Origin: Candidatus Woesearchaeota archaeon
GTDB taxonomy: Archaea > Nanobdellota > Nanobdellia > Woesearchaeales > JAHWIC01
NCBI GenBank assembly: GCA_019322805.1
Contig: JAHWIC010000025.1
Span: 1 to 19,844, forward strand
DNA: 19,844 nt
Reading direction: 5' to 3'
Part shown: positions 1 to 5,630 of the stretch, one piece after another
Layout of the letters: every line of letters begins with the position of its first letter
Position numbering within the stretch: position 1 is the first letter of the stretch
Made by a program: the position numbers and the translations under genes
The notes under the pieces: model-generated
What the model saw: only the letters and a program-made list of their open reading frames with translations
Told to the model about the DNA's origin: nothing
The model's database searches: none

Positions 1-384
1 ACTGTTAAAGTGATTGGTGGTGAATCAGACGAAGAACTAAGTAAAATGGACCCTCACGAATTTGCTAGGTTAATAATAGTCGAGAAAATGGGGGGAATTA
101 TTAGCCCTAGAAAATCTGGAGATTTAGGTATAGATGGCTGGGTAGAGTTTAAGACTATACCCGTTCAAGTTAAAAGATGGAAACATAAGGTTGGAAGACC
201 AGAAGTGGATAAATTTTATAGGGCAATTGATAGGGACCATAAAAAGAAAGGAATGATTGTCGCTTATGACTTCTCTAAAGACTGTTATGCAGAAGTTGCT
301 GCGATTGGAAAAGAACATAAAATTAAGATTGCATTAATAAAAGTTAAAGATGTATTTACAAATGGGTTTAAGCATCCTTTATAG
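1..384 (+). CDS. Mrr-type restriction endonuclease domain, 3' end of a longer gene (5' truncated by the window)
   Basis: The frame is open from base 1, so the gene probably begins upstream; a GTG at 10 is a possible but unconvincing start. The visible 127 residues hold a PD-(D/E)xK nuclease core: a helix (MDPHEFARLIIVEKMGG), the motif SGDLGIDGW with the metal-binding Asp, then PVQVKRWKHKVGRPEVDKF with the Q-x-K part of the site, and an alternating strand/helix tail (GMIVAYDFSKDCYAEV). This matches the Mrr-like domain known as a stand-alone endonuclease and, often, as a C-terminal extension of DNA N6-adenine or N4-cytosine methyltransferases. The second arrangement fits the truncated 5' end, but no methylase motif is visible here. 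Catalytic residues look intact. A TATA box for the next gene follows within 15 bp of the stop. Confidence 0.72.
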   Translation, partial: TVKVIGGESDEELSKMDPHEFARLIIVEKMGGIISPRKSGDLGIDGWVEFKTIPVQVKRWKHKVGRPEVDKFYRAIDRDHKKKGMIVAYDFSKDCYAEVAAIGKEHKIKIALIKVKDVFTNGFKHPL

Positions 385-398
385 AGATTTTGCTAAAC

Positions 399-407
399 TT
401 TAAATAT
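399..407 (+). promoter_or_regulatory. TATA box for the GIY-YIG gene at 432
   Basis: TTTAAATAT is centred about 29 nt before the ATG at 432, which would start transcription at or just before the ATG (leaderless). This is the main reason to prefer ATG 432 over the in-frame TTG at 390, which would lie upstream of the TATA box. Confidence 0.5.
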
Positions 408-431
408 CAATCTATATTCTGCAGTATATAC

Positions 432-767
432 ATGGGATTATTCAACTTTATTAAAAACAGGAAGAAAAAGAAAGGCGGCTGGGTATATACTGCAGAGAGC
501 ACCAGGGCTGATGGAAGTAAAAAGATTTATACTGGAATGACCAGGCGCAAACCATATACAAGATGGGGTGAACATATTAAGTCTGTTAAAAGCAATAAGA
601 GTAAGTCCTGGGTTGGTAAAGGCAAATGGATTAGACCATTAGGGGCAGTATGGTCATCTAATCCAGAAAAAGCAGAGAGAACCATCAAAAGAATGTCATC
701 AAAAGGAAAAAGGGTTATTGGTGCAATTGGAGCTAGAAGATATAAGAAAAGGAGAAGGCGTTGGTAA
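432..767 (+). CDS. Small GIY-YIG nuclease-domain protein
   Basis: 111 residues from ATG 432. After a basic N-terminus (NFIKNRKKKKGG) come the two signature strands: GWVYTAES (GIY strand) and KKIYTGMTRRKPYTRWGEH (YIG strand, followed by Arg and the EH pair). A later Glu lies in NPEKAERTIKR, at the usual place of the catalytic Glu. The C-terminus is strongly basic (ARRYKKRRRRW), suggesting nucleic-acid binding. Stand-alone proteins of this size occur in archaea, bacteria and phages, and their targets are mostly unknown. The stop codon overlaps the start of a tiny membrane-protein ORF, so the two are probably co-transcribed. The neighbouring Mrr-domain gene suggests a defence or mobile-element setting, which is an inference. 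Family confidence is moderate to good. Confidence 0.7.
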   Translation: MGLFNFIKNRKKKKGGWVYTAESTRADGSKKIYTGMTRRKPYTRWGEHIKSVKSNKSKSWVGKGKWIRPLGAVWSSNPEKAERTIKRMSSKGKRVIGAIGARRYKKRRRRW

Positions 768-871
768 TGATAGCTTGTAAATGGCTCATACTCATAGCGT
801 GGCTTTTAGGAGTTCTAGGAGGTTGGGCAATAACAAGGCTTAGAGGTTTGAAGAAGAAAAAAAGGAAATGA
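767..871 (+). CDS. Tiny single-pass membrane protein, 34 aa
   Basis: ATG at 767 shares its A with the TAA stop of the GIY-YIG gene (TAATG overlap), typical of translational coupling. The peptide has one hydrophobic span (KWLILIAWLLGVLGGWAI) followed by a basic tail ending GLKKKKRK, a plausible signal-anchor with positive residues on the cytoplasmic side. It contains a G-x(3)-GG pattern of the kind seen in helix packing. No family is recognised. The overlap and clear membrane topology support a real gene, but at 34 codons in AT-rich DNA it could be chance. Confidence 0.45.
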   Translation: MIACKWLILIAWLLGVLGGWAITRLRGLKKKKRK

Positions 872-1036
872 TGTTGTCTCTCCACATTTAATACTTTCTT
901 TAGCACTATATTTAAATTGTTTAAAAGGTATGATTTTTCTAGACTGTTCAAAATACCGAAAAATTTATAAACTGATAGGCAAATATGCATACTAGTATAA
1001 ATTTAACTAAACTAGAATTAAAAAAGTTTATATAAA

Positions 1037-1204
1037 ATGACCAATCATAACATTTCAACTAGTTTTGGAGAGAGATTCAAGGTGGGATTTCAAGATTGTG
1101 GAAATTTTTTATTGGAAAGGAAAACATTAGATACATTTTCTACAACATCAATAATAATAAGCCTTATTCTTTTTTTCTTCCTATTATTTAAGACTGTAAT
1201 TTAA
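1037..1204 (+). CDS. Small C-terminally membrane-anchored protein, up to 55 aa
   Basis: ATG at 1037 opens 55 codons ending TAA at 1202-1204. The C-terminal third is one hydrophobic helix (TSIIISLILFFFLLF) and the N-terminus is polar, so it would be tail-anchored. The start is uncertain. A TATA-like TATAAATTTAA at 996-1006 would suit ATG 1037 with a short leader. A stronger GTTTATATAAA at 1026-1036 would start transcription near 1057 and suit the GTG at 1082, which has a GGAGAG ribosome-binding site at 1066-1071 (a 40-aa product). The stop lies inside an 8-bp palindrome shared with the convergent gene. No family is recognised. Confidence 0.38.
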   Translation: MTNHNISTSFGERFKVGFQDCGNFLLERKTLDTFSTTSIIISLILFFFLLFKTVI

Positions 1205-1211
1205 TTACAGT
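1193..1211. terminator. Palindrome at the meeting point of two convergent genes
   Basis: ACTGTAAT (1193-1200) and ATTACAGT (1204-1211) form a perfect 8-bp inverted repeat with a TTA loop. It covers the stop codons of both convergent genes, which overlap by 4 bp (1201-1204), so it codes for the last residues of each. A bidirectional transcription end is the simplest reading; the stem is short and AT-rich. Confidence 0.3.
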
Positions 1212-1455
1212 TAGCATCTAAAATGAATCCTTCAGCTTCCTCTCTAGTTTCGAACAGTCTAAGATTTTGCTTTTCTATTCTGATTTCTCTAATGGTACAA
1301 TTTTCATTTTGGCTTCTAAGATTATAAACAACCCCACTCAAAGTATCGCCTGCATAATTTTTATTTTCTATTTTTTCTTGATAATAAACTATTCCTGCAA
1401 TTATTAAGATTAAAATAGTTACACTAAGTCCAATCAATTCTCCTTTTTTATTCAT
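1201..1455 (-). CDS. Membrane-anchored small protein with a two-Cys C-terminal domain
   Basis: 84 residues. One N-terminal helix (ELIGLSVTILILIIAGIVYY) follows MNKKG, giving a signal-anchor with the rest outside. The C-terminal part (residues 33-84) runs YAGDTLSGVVYNLRSQNENC...IREIRIEKQNLRLFETREEAEGFILDANC. The order Y-x-G-S-like strand, Cys, then an LF-x-TREEAE helix and a final Cys resembles the small zinc-binding fold found at the N-terminus of Ada and at the C-terminus of some thermonuclease-like and competence proteins (pattern: vYH..C......FssreEAea.GyrPC). Only two of the usual ligands remain, so a disulfide or a degenerate version is possible. Its ATG lies 8 bp inside the end of the upstream channel gene, behind a strong GGAGGAGGG site, so the two form an operon. 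Confidence 0.55.
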   Translation of the reverse strand: MNKKGELIGLSVTILILIIAGIVYYQEKIENKNYAGDTLSGVVYNLRSQNENCTIREIRIEKQNLRLFETREEAEGFILDANCN

Positions 1456-2212
1456 TTTTACCCTCCTCCAAACCCTTTAACATTAGTTTTCCAATCAATT
1501 TGGAAACCATCACACCTATAAACGTGACCAACCATAGTTGAGCTATAAACACCTCTATTACTGTAAACGTTCTAAATATTTCTTGTGGTTTCAAATTTTC
1601 ATATTCCATACCAAAGAAAGTAAAGGCACTATAATAAATGGATTCTGAACCACTTAAATCTATTTCTGTTCCTTTTTCATTAATCATATATCCTTGGTTT
1701 AATGAAAAAAGATTCAAGTAAAAGAGAGAAAAAGAAAAGATATAAGCGACTATTAATAGAATAAATATACCAATATATACAAAAAACCAAAATTCAGTGA
1801 TCCCTTCTTCATCTTTTGATCGTCTTATTAGGTCCCTAACTATTGCTATGAAAGTCCTTGTTATGATATAAAGTGGTAAGTAACAAAGAAGGTAATACAA
1901 ATCCACCTTATATAAAATCACGATAATTATTAAAAAAACATTTGTAATATCAATATAATTATGAAATCTTAAATTTTGGAATTTTCCAAAGTACTCAATA
2001 AATTTACTCTTAATTTCTCTAAATTTTTCTCCAAATCTTTTCCATGGAATATTGATTAAAAAAATTACTATATTCACAATTAGATAAATTAAAATGAGAA
2101 CCAGATATAAAAGCAGAAGAATGATTATTATTATAAATAAAATTTTAAAAATAGGGAATAACTTAAGTAAACTGTTGGCTAAAGCATCAATAAATTGCAT
2201 TGATATTTGCAT
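1448..2212 (-). CDS. Ion-channel-like membrane protein with an altered pore filter
   Basis: 254 residues, highly hydrophobic. Predicted spans: about 15-55 (probably two helices), 88-125, 140-170 and 213-240. Between the last two lies a re-entrant segment, SESIYYSAFTFFGMEYENLKP (189-209, written here as SESIYYSAF then TFFGMEYENLKP), which has the layout of the pore loop of two-transmembrane K+ channels (Ion_trans_2: iYySxxTlTTvGYGDixP). The helix part and closing Pro are kept, but the filter TVGYGD is replaced by FFGMEYE, so K+ selectivity is not expected; the acidic residues E203 and E205 would face the pore. This assignment rests on the pattern only. A leaderless-type promoter precedes it, and the next gene overlaps its 3' end. 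Confidence 0.55.
   Translation of the reverse strand: MQISMQFIDALANSLLKLFPIFKILFIIIIILLLLYLVLILIYLIVNIVIFLINIPWKRFGEKFREIKSKFIEYFGKFQNLRFHNYIDITNVFLIIIVILYKVDLYYLLCYLPLYIITRTFIAIVRDLIRRSKDEEGITEFWFFVYIGIFILLIVAYIFSFSLFYLNLFSLNQGYMINEKGTEIDLSGSESIYYSAFTFFGMEYENLKPQEIFRTFTVIEVFIAQLWLVTFIGVMVSKLIGKLMLKGLEEGKNE
1461..1469 (-). promoter_or_regulatory. Strong ribosome-binding site for the gene starting at 1455
   Basis: On the minus strand GGAGGAGGG lies 5 nt before the ATG at 1455 and inside the last codons of the channel gene. Much stronger than other sites in the window, it fixes the start of the 84-aa protein and indicates internal initiation on a two-gene message. Confidence 0.6.
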
Positions 2213-2233
2213 AGATATGCTTATAATGTTCCT

Positions 2234-2241
2234 TATTTAAA
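2234..2241 (-). promoter_or_regulatory. TATA box for the channel gene
   Basis: On the minus strand TTTAAATA lies about 25 nt before ATG 2212, predicting a start of transcription at the ATG. The 70 bases between this box and the end of the gene at 2312 hold nothing else I can identify. Confidence 0.5.
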
Positions 2242-2311
2242 TTCTTTTTTATTTTGTAATAGGTATTTTTGCGTCTATACAGCCCCTTCATTTCAAATGG
2301 AGAAAAATTGT

Positions 2312-2614
2312 CTAAGGTTTAGTATGAGTGGTTTTCTGATAAGCATAAACTACTCTTGCGTCTTTATCTCCTCCACTCTTTCCCCCATCAACATGTAATC
2401 CTTCAATAAAATATTTCTCAATTTTACGAGCCACTTCTGCACTTACTGCAGTACTATATATCCAATGATCTTTTTTTTCATCTACTTTGTGCTCATCAAA
2501 TAATCTGCGTTGAGGATCTTCAGTCACCCCTATATACCAAGATGAATATTTTTTTTCATATTTATCCATGTGGTTTTTTATATCGCGTTTAATTTCATCT
2601 TCGGTTTTAACCAT
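2312..2614 (-). CDS. GIY-YIG-like small protein
   Basis: 100 residues from ATG 2614. The GTG nine bases upstream would be in frame, but it abuts the previous stop, and a GGTGG ribosome-binding site lies 5 nt before ATG 2614. The motif SSWYIGVTEDPQRRLFDEH is the second strand and helix of a GIY-YIG domain (YIG, T-x-D-P, R-R-L, H), and ARKIEKYFIEGL carries the Glu expected in the active site. The first GIY strand is weak or missing. The tail has a Gly/Asp-rich turn (HVDGGKSGGDKDA) before a strand VVYAYQKT. The gene directly follows an AbrB-type regulator and is probably co-transcribed with it. It is different in sequence from the GIY-YIG protein at 432-767. Confidence 0.6.
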   Translation of the reverse strand: MVKTEDEIKRDIKNHMDKYEKKYSSWYIGVTEDPQRRLFDEHKVDEKKDHWIYSTAVSAEVARKIEKYFIEGLHVDGGKSGGDKDARVVYAYQKTTHTKP

Positions 2615-2623
2615 TTCAACCAC

Positions 2624-2785
2624 CTAATCTTTTTCAATAATTAATTTCCCTTTTTTAACTTCAGCCTCTAACTCCTCTCCATCTTTCCAGCCTAATTTAT
2701 CGATAAGTTTTGGCTTGATAACAATAACATATTTTGCATATTTTTTATCTCCATATTTTCTAGAAAGCTGCTTTTGAAGTTTCAT
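2624..2785 (-). CDS. AbrB/MazE/SpoVT-type DNA-binding regulator, 53 aa
   Basis: 53 residues from ATG 2785 to TAG 2624. The sequence KKYAKYVIVIKPKLIDKLGW, then KDGEELEAEV and KKGKLIIEK, is the swapped-hairpin beta fold of the AbrB/MazE family: a strand, a short helix with Lys/Leu, then G-x-E-L and a closing strand. Proteins of this size bind palindromic DNA as dimers and usually repress their own promoter. Here the promoter contains GGTACC palindromes on both sides of its TATA box, and the same layout is mirrored at the divergent transposase promoter, so this protein is the natural candidate for binding them; that is an inference. Transcription appears leaderless (TATA about 27 nt from ATG). 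The GIY-YIG-like gene follows with no gap. It could also be an antitoxin, but the partner is not a known toxin family. Confidence 0.72.
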   Translation of the reverse strand: MKLQKQLSRKYGDKKYAKYVIVIKPKLIDKLGWKDGEELEAEVKKGKLIIEKD

Positions 2786-2795
2786 AAATGCCTAT

Positions 2796-2895
2796 TAGGT
2801 ACCTATTATTTATAAGCTTTTCGGTACCGAACTATGTTTCTTCTAATAATTTGCTTTAGGTACCGAAAGATTTATATAGTAGTTTAGGTACCTAA
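2796..2895. promoter_or_regulatory. Divergent promoter/operator with four GGTACC palindromes in mirror symmetry
   Basis: Four sites: TAGGTACCTA (2796-2805), TTCGGTACCGAA (2820-2831), TTTAGGTACCGAAA (2855-2868) and TTAGGTACCTAA (2884-2895). Minus-strand TATA (TTATAAAT, about 2808-2816) lies between the first two, and plus-strand TATA (TTTATATAG, 2871-2879) between the last two. Read outward from the centre, each arm is the same: CGGTACCGAAA-like site, TATA, TAGGTACCTA-like site. The outer sites fall between TATA and the expected transcription start, and the inner ones just upstream of TATA, ideal positions for repression. Predicted regulator: the 53-aa AbrB-type protein. I found no other GGTACC in the window. 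Confidence 0.65.
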
Positions 2896-2910
2896 TGTAT
2901 AGAGGAGACA

Positions 2911-4020
2911 ATGAAACAGTTCAAACCAAAACCAGGATACGATGGATATGAAGATTTGAATAGAGTATCTAGAAATATTTACAAAAACGTCAGCCCAGCT
3001 TCAAGCGATGTCCAATCTAGATTAACCCAATACACCCCAAAACCTTTTGGCGAGAAAAGAACATACGGACAAGAGTGGTCCATTTATGAAAAGGCTTGTA
3101 GTCAGGAAAAATTAATGTTCTTCCGAATTTTGAAAGACGCAGTTGATTTCTTGATGATTGACTATGAGTATTGTGGCAATGGTAGACCACCAGTCTACAC
3201 AGCAGACATCGTGAAATCTCTCTGCATAAAATCTTACAATAATTATTCAAGTTGGCGTGCTGAATCAGAACTAAAGATAGCAAGAGCTATGGGAATAATA
3301 ACTGAGGTTTATAGAAGAAGCACATTAAACAAATATATGCAAGATCCAAAAGTTAGAAAATTATTGCATAAACTATACAAAATCATAGCACAACCATTGG
3401 CAGAAGTTGAAGTTTATTTCAGTGCTGATGCAACAGGCATAAGCAATAAGTATGGCAACACCAGATGGATGCAAATTAGGCATACAAAAGAAGAAGCTAA
3501 GCATAGAAGAGAATATTCTAAGCTGCATATCATTACAGGCAATAAAACCAATTGCATATGCTCAGCTAAAGTAACTAAAGGAACTGCCCACGAAAGCCCA
3601 TTCTTTAAGCCATTGCTTGACGATACCTGCAAGATATTCAATGTAAAGGAAGTCAGTGCTGATGCAGGTTATCTTTCTAGGGACAATGTAAAGGCTATCA
3701 GTGATGCTAATGCAGTTCCTTTCATAATGCCTAAGAAGAACGTCAATGTGCCTAGGAGAGGAAGCATAAGCGAGTGGGGTGGTATGCTAAGGTTATGGAA
3801 GGAGCATCAAATGTTCTTTGCTGAGCATTACCACAAGAGATCCAATGTGGAATCTACTTTCGGTATGATGAAGCGTAAGTTTGGTGATTTCTGTAGAAGT
3901 AAGAAACCTGAAAGCCAAGAGAACGAAATACTGTGTAAAATCGTATGCCATAACGTTGCCGTCCTTGCGGAAGCTTTGCTAAGTTATGATTTAAAGTCTG
4001 GTTTTATAGCCAGTTTATAG
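2911..4020 (+). CDS. DDE transposase, IS4/IS5 superfamily
   Basis: 369 residues from ATG 2911, with AGGAG three bases upstream. The catalytic triad is visible: D173 in YFSADATGIS, D251 in EVSADAGYLS, and E314 in KRSNVESTFGMMKRKFG, the last with the Y/K-R-x-x-x-E context typical of DDE_Tnp_1 (IS4/IS5-like) enzymes. N-terminal residues 90-130 (GRPPVYTADIVKSL...YSSWRAESEL) look like the helical DNA-binding part of this group. The frame is complete, so the enzyme may be active. Clear terminal inverted repeats and target duplications were not found, so the extent of any insertion sequence is undefined. It is transcribed divergently from the AbrB-type gene through a shared operator array, and ends in a 15-bp hairpin that overlaps its stop codon. 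Confidence 0.9.
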   Translation: MKQFKPKPGYDGYEDLNRVSRNIYKNVSPASSDVQSRLTQYTPKPFGEKRTYGQEWSIYEKACSQEKLMFFRILKDAVDFLMIDYEYCGNGRPPVYTADIVKSLCIKSYNNYSSWRAESELKIARAMGIITEVYRRSTLNKYMQDPKVRKLLHKLYKIIAQPLAEVEVYFSADATGISNKYGNTRWMQIRHTKEEAKHRREYSKLHIITGNKTNCICSAKVTKGTAHESPFFKPLLDDTCKIFNVKEVSADAGYLSRDNVKAISDANAVPFIMPKKNVNVPRRGSISEWGGMLRLWKEHQMFFAEHYHKRSNVESTFGMMKRKFGDFCRSKKPESQENEILCKIVCHNVAVLAEALLSYDLKSGFIASL

Positions 4021-4053
4021 CCAAAGCTCTATTTCTTGGCTTTGGCTATAAAC
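4013..4053 (+). terminator. 15-bp hairpin overlapping the transposase stop codon
   Basis: GTTTATAGCCAAAGC (4013-4027) and GCTTTGGCTATAAAC (4039-4053) are exact reverse complements with an 11-nt loop; the TAG stop (4018-4020) lies in the left arm. Short copies of TTTATAG/CTATAAA recur around it (about 4003, 4014, 4047, 4065, 4072). It may end transcription, be a stem limiting read-through translation, or be a transposase-binding end of the element. Confidence 0.55.
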
Positions 4054-4070
4054 CCCTGTTTTGACTATAA

Positions 4071-4080
4071 ACTATAAAAA
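4071..4080 (+). promoter_or_regulatory. Candidate TATA box for the gene at 4130
   Basis: ACTATAAAAA lies about 55 nt before ATG 4130, which would give a leader of roughly 27 nt. It overlaps the CTATAAA repeats behind the transposase, so the assignment is weak. Confidence 0.3.
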
Positions 4081-4129
4081 TCGAAATAGATTTGAATTTT
4101 CATAAGGTACTGTACTGCAGGGTTTTAAT

Positions 4130-4666
4130 ATGCCACAAAAAATTGCTGAAGAAGATGAACCAATAATATTAATACCTGGTCCACCTAGGGTTCCCAAATT
4201 AATAATGCATGGTCGGGACTTATCTGATGATCCAGATTTAAGGGGCAAATATCCCGTGGTAACTCCTTCCGCTGTTGGTGATACTTGGGATGTTGTGGAT
4301 GAAGAGCCAATACCTTATGATAAGGTTACGCTAATAGTTTCTATTGGATTTTACACAGCGAAGGCAACTGTTTCAAGACCGTGGGATGTTCGTGCTGGAT
4401 GGAAAAGGCCTCCACATGTTCATCAGGCAACCATAGATGAAATGGTGCTTGAAGGAAGAAAAAAAGCGTTAGAGGGTGTAGCTCTGGACTTCACATATTC
4501 AAAGCCTGAGTTTAAGCCGTCTGATTTATTGTTGGTATATAGTACTTATGTTAATTATCACGCTGGCTTAGTAGCTCGAGGTCGTTTGTGGCACACATAT
4601 AAACCAGAATTTAGCCTCGATTATATTATGACCCTACAGGCTATGAGATTAAGAGAGGATTCTTAA
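4130..4666 (+). CDS. Hypothetical soluble protein, 178 aa
   Basis: I do not recognise this family. The protein begins with an acidic, Pro-rich segment (AEEDEPIILIPGPPRVP), has an acidic middle (GDTWDVVDEEPIPYDK), a likely core strand VTLIVSIGFYTAKATVSRPW, an amphipathic helix around ATIDEMVLEGRKKALEGVA, and a strand/helix end (DLLLVYSTYVNYHAGLVARG...LDYIMTLQAMRLRE). There is no signal peptide, membrane span or Cys pair. It lies between the transposase and the core block, converging on the COG1395 gene with 48 bp between stops that hold no gene. It could be a passenger of the mobile element or an old resident cut off by it. Confidence 0.6.
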   Translation: MPQKIAEEDEPIILIPGPPRVPKLIMHGRDLSDDPDLRGKYPVVTPSAVGDTWDVVDEEPIPYDKVTLIVSIGFYTAKATVSRPWDVRAGWKRPPHVHQATIDEMVLEGRKKALEGVALDFTYSKPEFKPSDLLLVYSTYVNYHAGLVARGRLWHTYKPEFSLDYIMTLQAMRLREDS

Positions 4667-4714
4667 CATTTTTCAGCAAAACTTAAATAGATTAATTCTC
4701 ATAGTGATATTATT

Positions 4715-5578
4715 CTAAAACTCCTTCAAAAACTTAACAAGCTCTTTTGCTTTCTTCAACTCCAAGAATTCTTCCTTTTTTAGAGAAGGAATATCCTTTG
4801 GTTTCTTCTTCTTGAAAATAACTAAATTGTCAGCGTCTAATAATCTAGAAAGTGATTGTGCTTGGGGATTTGGTTTGTCGCGAACCTCTGTTAAGATAAT
4901 CTCTTTTTCTTTCTTAGCTAAGATATCAAATGGAACCTTCTTTGTTTCAATTGCTTCAAAACCTAAATCCTGGTATTTCTTTGAAACATCGCTCTTACCG
5001 ATTTCTTCTGGTTTTATCTTTGCTTTTAAAACATCAATCTTGTCAAAAACAGTATGTCCAAAGATATCATAGAGCTTGAAGGCTTTCTGTATAGTGATCT
5101 TGCTCTCTCCAGACTTATACTTCTGTACCATCTTTTTGGAAACGCCAAGTTTCTTTGATAAATCGCCGAGAGAAACCCCTTCTTCATCCATCTTTTCCTT
5201 TAATCTGTTGCCGATTACATTTGCAGTTAAACCAGCATGGTCTCTTTTAACAAATGGAAATTTGTTCTCAATGCAGTTTTCAAAGGTTTGTTGATTAAGG
5301 GTATTGATTCCAAACCGTGAATAAACAACGCCATCTGTCAGCTTATCGCCAGCTTTCTCTGCAACAACCAGAGGAACTCCAGAGATATAAGAGCTAACAT
5401 GCTTCATTGCCTCTGCGTATTCTTCGCTTATTGCGTTAGCGTCGTTAAGAACCTTAATCAAAAGAATCTGAGTATCTTTTCTAGCTACAATATCAAAGCA
5501 CGTTCTAGTCAATGATTTAATTGTATATCCTTTCTTTAACAGATAAATGCTGATTTCTTCAAGCAGGTCGCGTTTCAT
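4715..5578 (-). CDS. Archaeal HTH regulator of the COG1395 type, with HTH between two nuclease-like halves
   Basis: 287 residues. The central part, about 121-180 (VIGNRLKEKMDEEGVSLGDL, SKKLGVSKKMVQKYKSG, KAFKLYDIFG), is a Cro/C1-type helix-turn-helix. The N-terminal part (KKGYTIKSLTRTCFDIVARK, then ILLIKVLND) and the C-terminal part (LGFEAIETKKVPFDILAKK, then IILTEVRDK) resemble each other and look like restriction-endonuclease-fold domains in which the Asp of FDI(V/L)A and a following strand survive. This architecture matches the conserved archaeal predicted transcription regulator group. It is transcribed divergently from cmk from a shared TATA box. The target genes are unknown. Start ATG 5578 is fixed by the promoter distance. 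Confidence 0.8.
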   Translation of the reverse strand: MKRDLLEEISIYLLKKGYTIKSLTRTCFDIVARKDTQILLIKVLNDANAISEEYAEAMKHVSSYISGVPLVVAEKAGDKLTDGVVYSRFGINTLNQQTFENCIENKFPFVKRDHAGLTANVIGNRLKEKMDEEGVSLGDLSKKLGVSKKMVQKYKSGESKITIQKAFKLYDIFGHTVFDKIDVLKAKIKPEEIGKSDVSKKYQDLGFEAIETKKVPFDILAKKEKEIILTEVRDKPNPQAQSLSRLLDADNLVIFKKKKPKDIPSLKKEEFLELKKAKELVKFLKEF

Positions 5579-5600
5579 ATTGCTCGTTAATATAAAAAAC

Positions 5601-5610
5601 TATATAAATA
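5601..5610. promoter_or_regulatory. Single TATA element shared by two divergent leaderless genes
   Basis: The 52-bp gap between the start codons at 5578 (minus) and 5631 (plus) contains TATATAAATA. Its centre lies about 25 nt from the cmk ATG and about 27 nt from the COG1395 ATG, the standard TATA-to-start distance in both directions. Nothing else in the gap looks like a second TATA box at the right distance for either gene. Confidence 0.6.
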
Positions 5611-5630
5611 TACTCCATGTAAAACATATT

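Noticed and set aside
390..431. TTG start at 390 giving a 125-aa form of the first GIY-YIG protein.
   Set aside because: It precedes the TATA box at 399-407 and the extra 14 residues match nothing in the family; ATG 432 fits a leaderless transcript.
733..990. Minus-strand ORF of 85 codons over the tiny membrane-protein gene.
   Set aside because: Composition looks random, with a long Phe run from the poly-A stretch; no ribosome-binding site and no family.
872..1036. Palindrome ATACTAGTAT at 989-998 as an operator or attachment site.
   Set aside because: Ten bases of AT-rich palindrome is expected by chance and no second copy was found nearby.
2888..4110. Possible terminal inverted repeats of an insertion sequence: GTACCTAATG at 2888-2897 and its 9-of-10 reverse match at 4101-4110.
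   Set aside because: A 10-bp match with one mismatch is expected by chance when comparing the two flanks, no target duplication is seen, and the left copy is already explained as an operator.
5547..5630. ATG at 5547 as start of cytidylate kinase.
   Set aside because: It lies inside the divergent gene and upstream of the TATA box, and the P-loop normally sits only a few residues from the N-terminus, as with ATG 5631.
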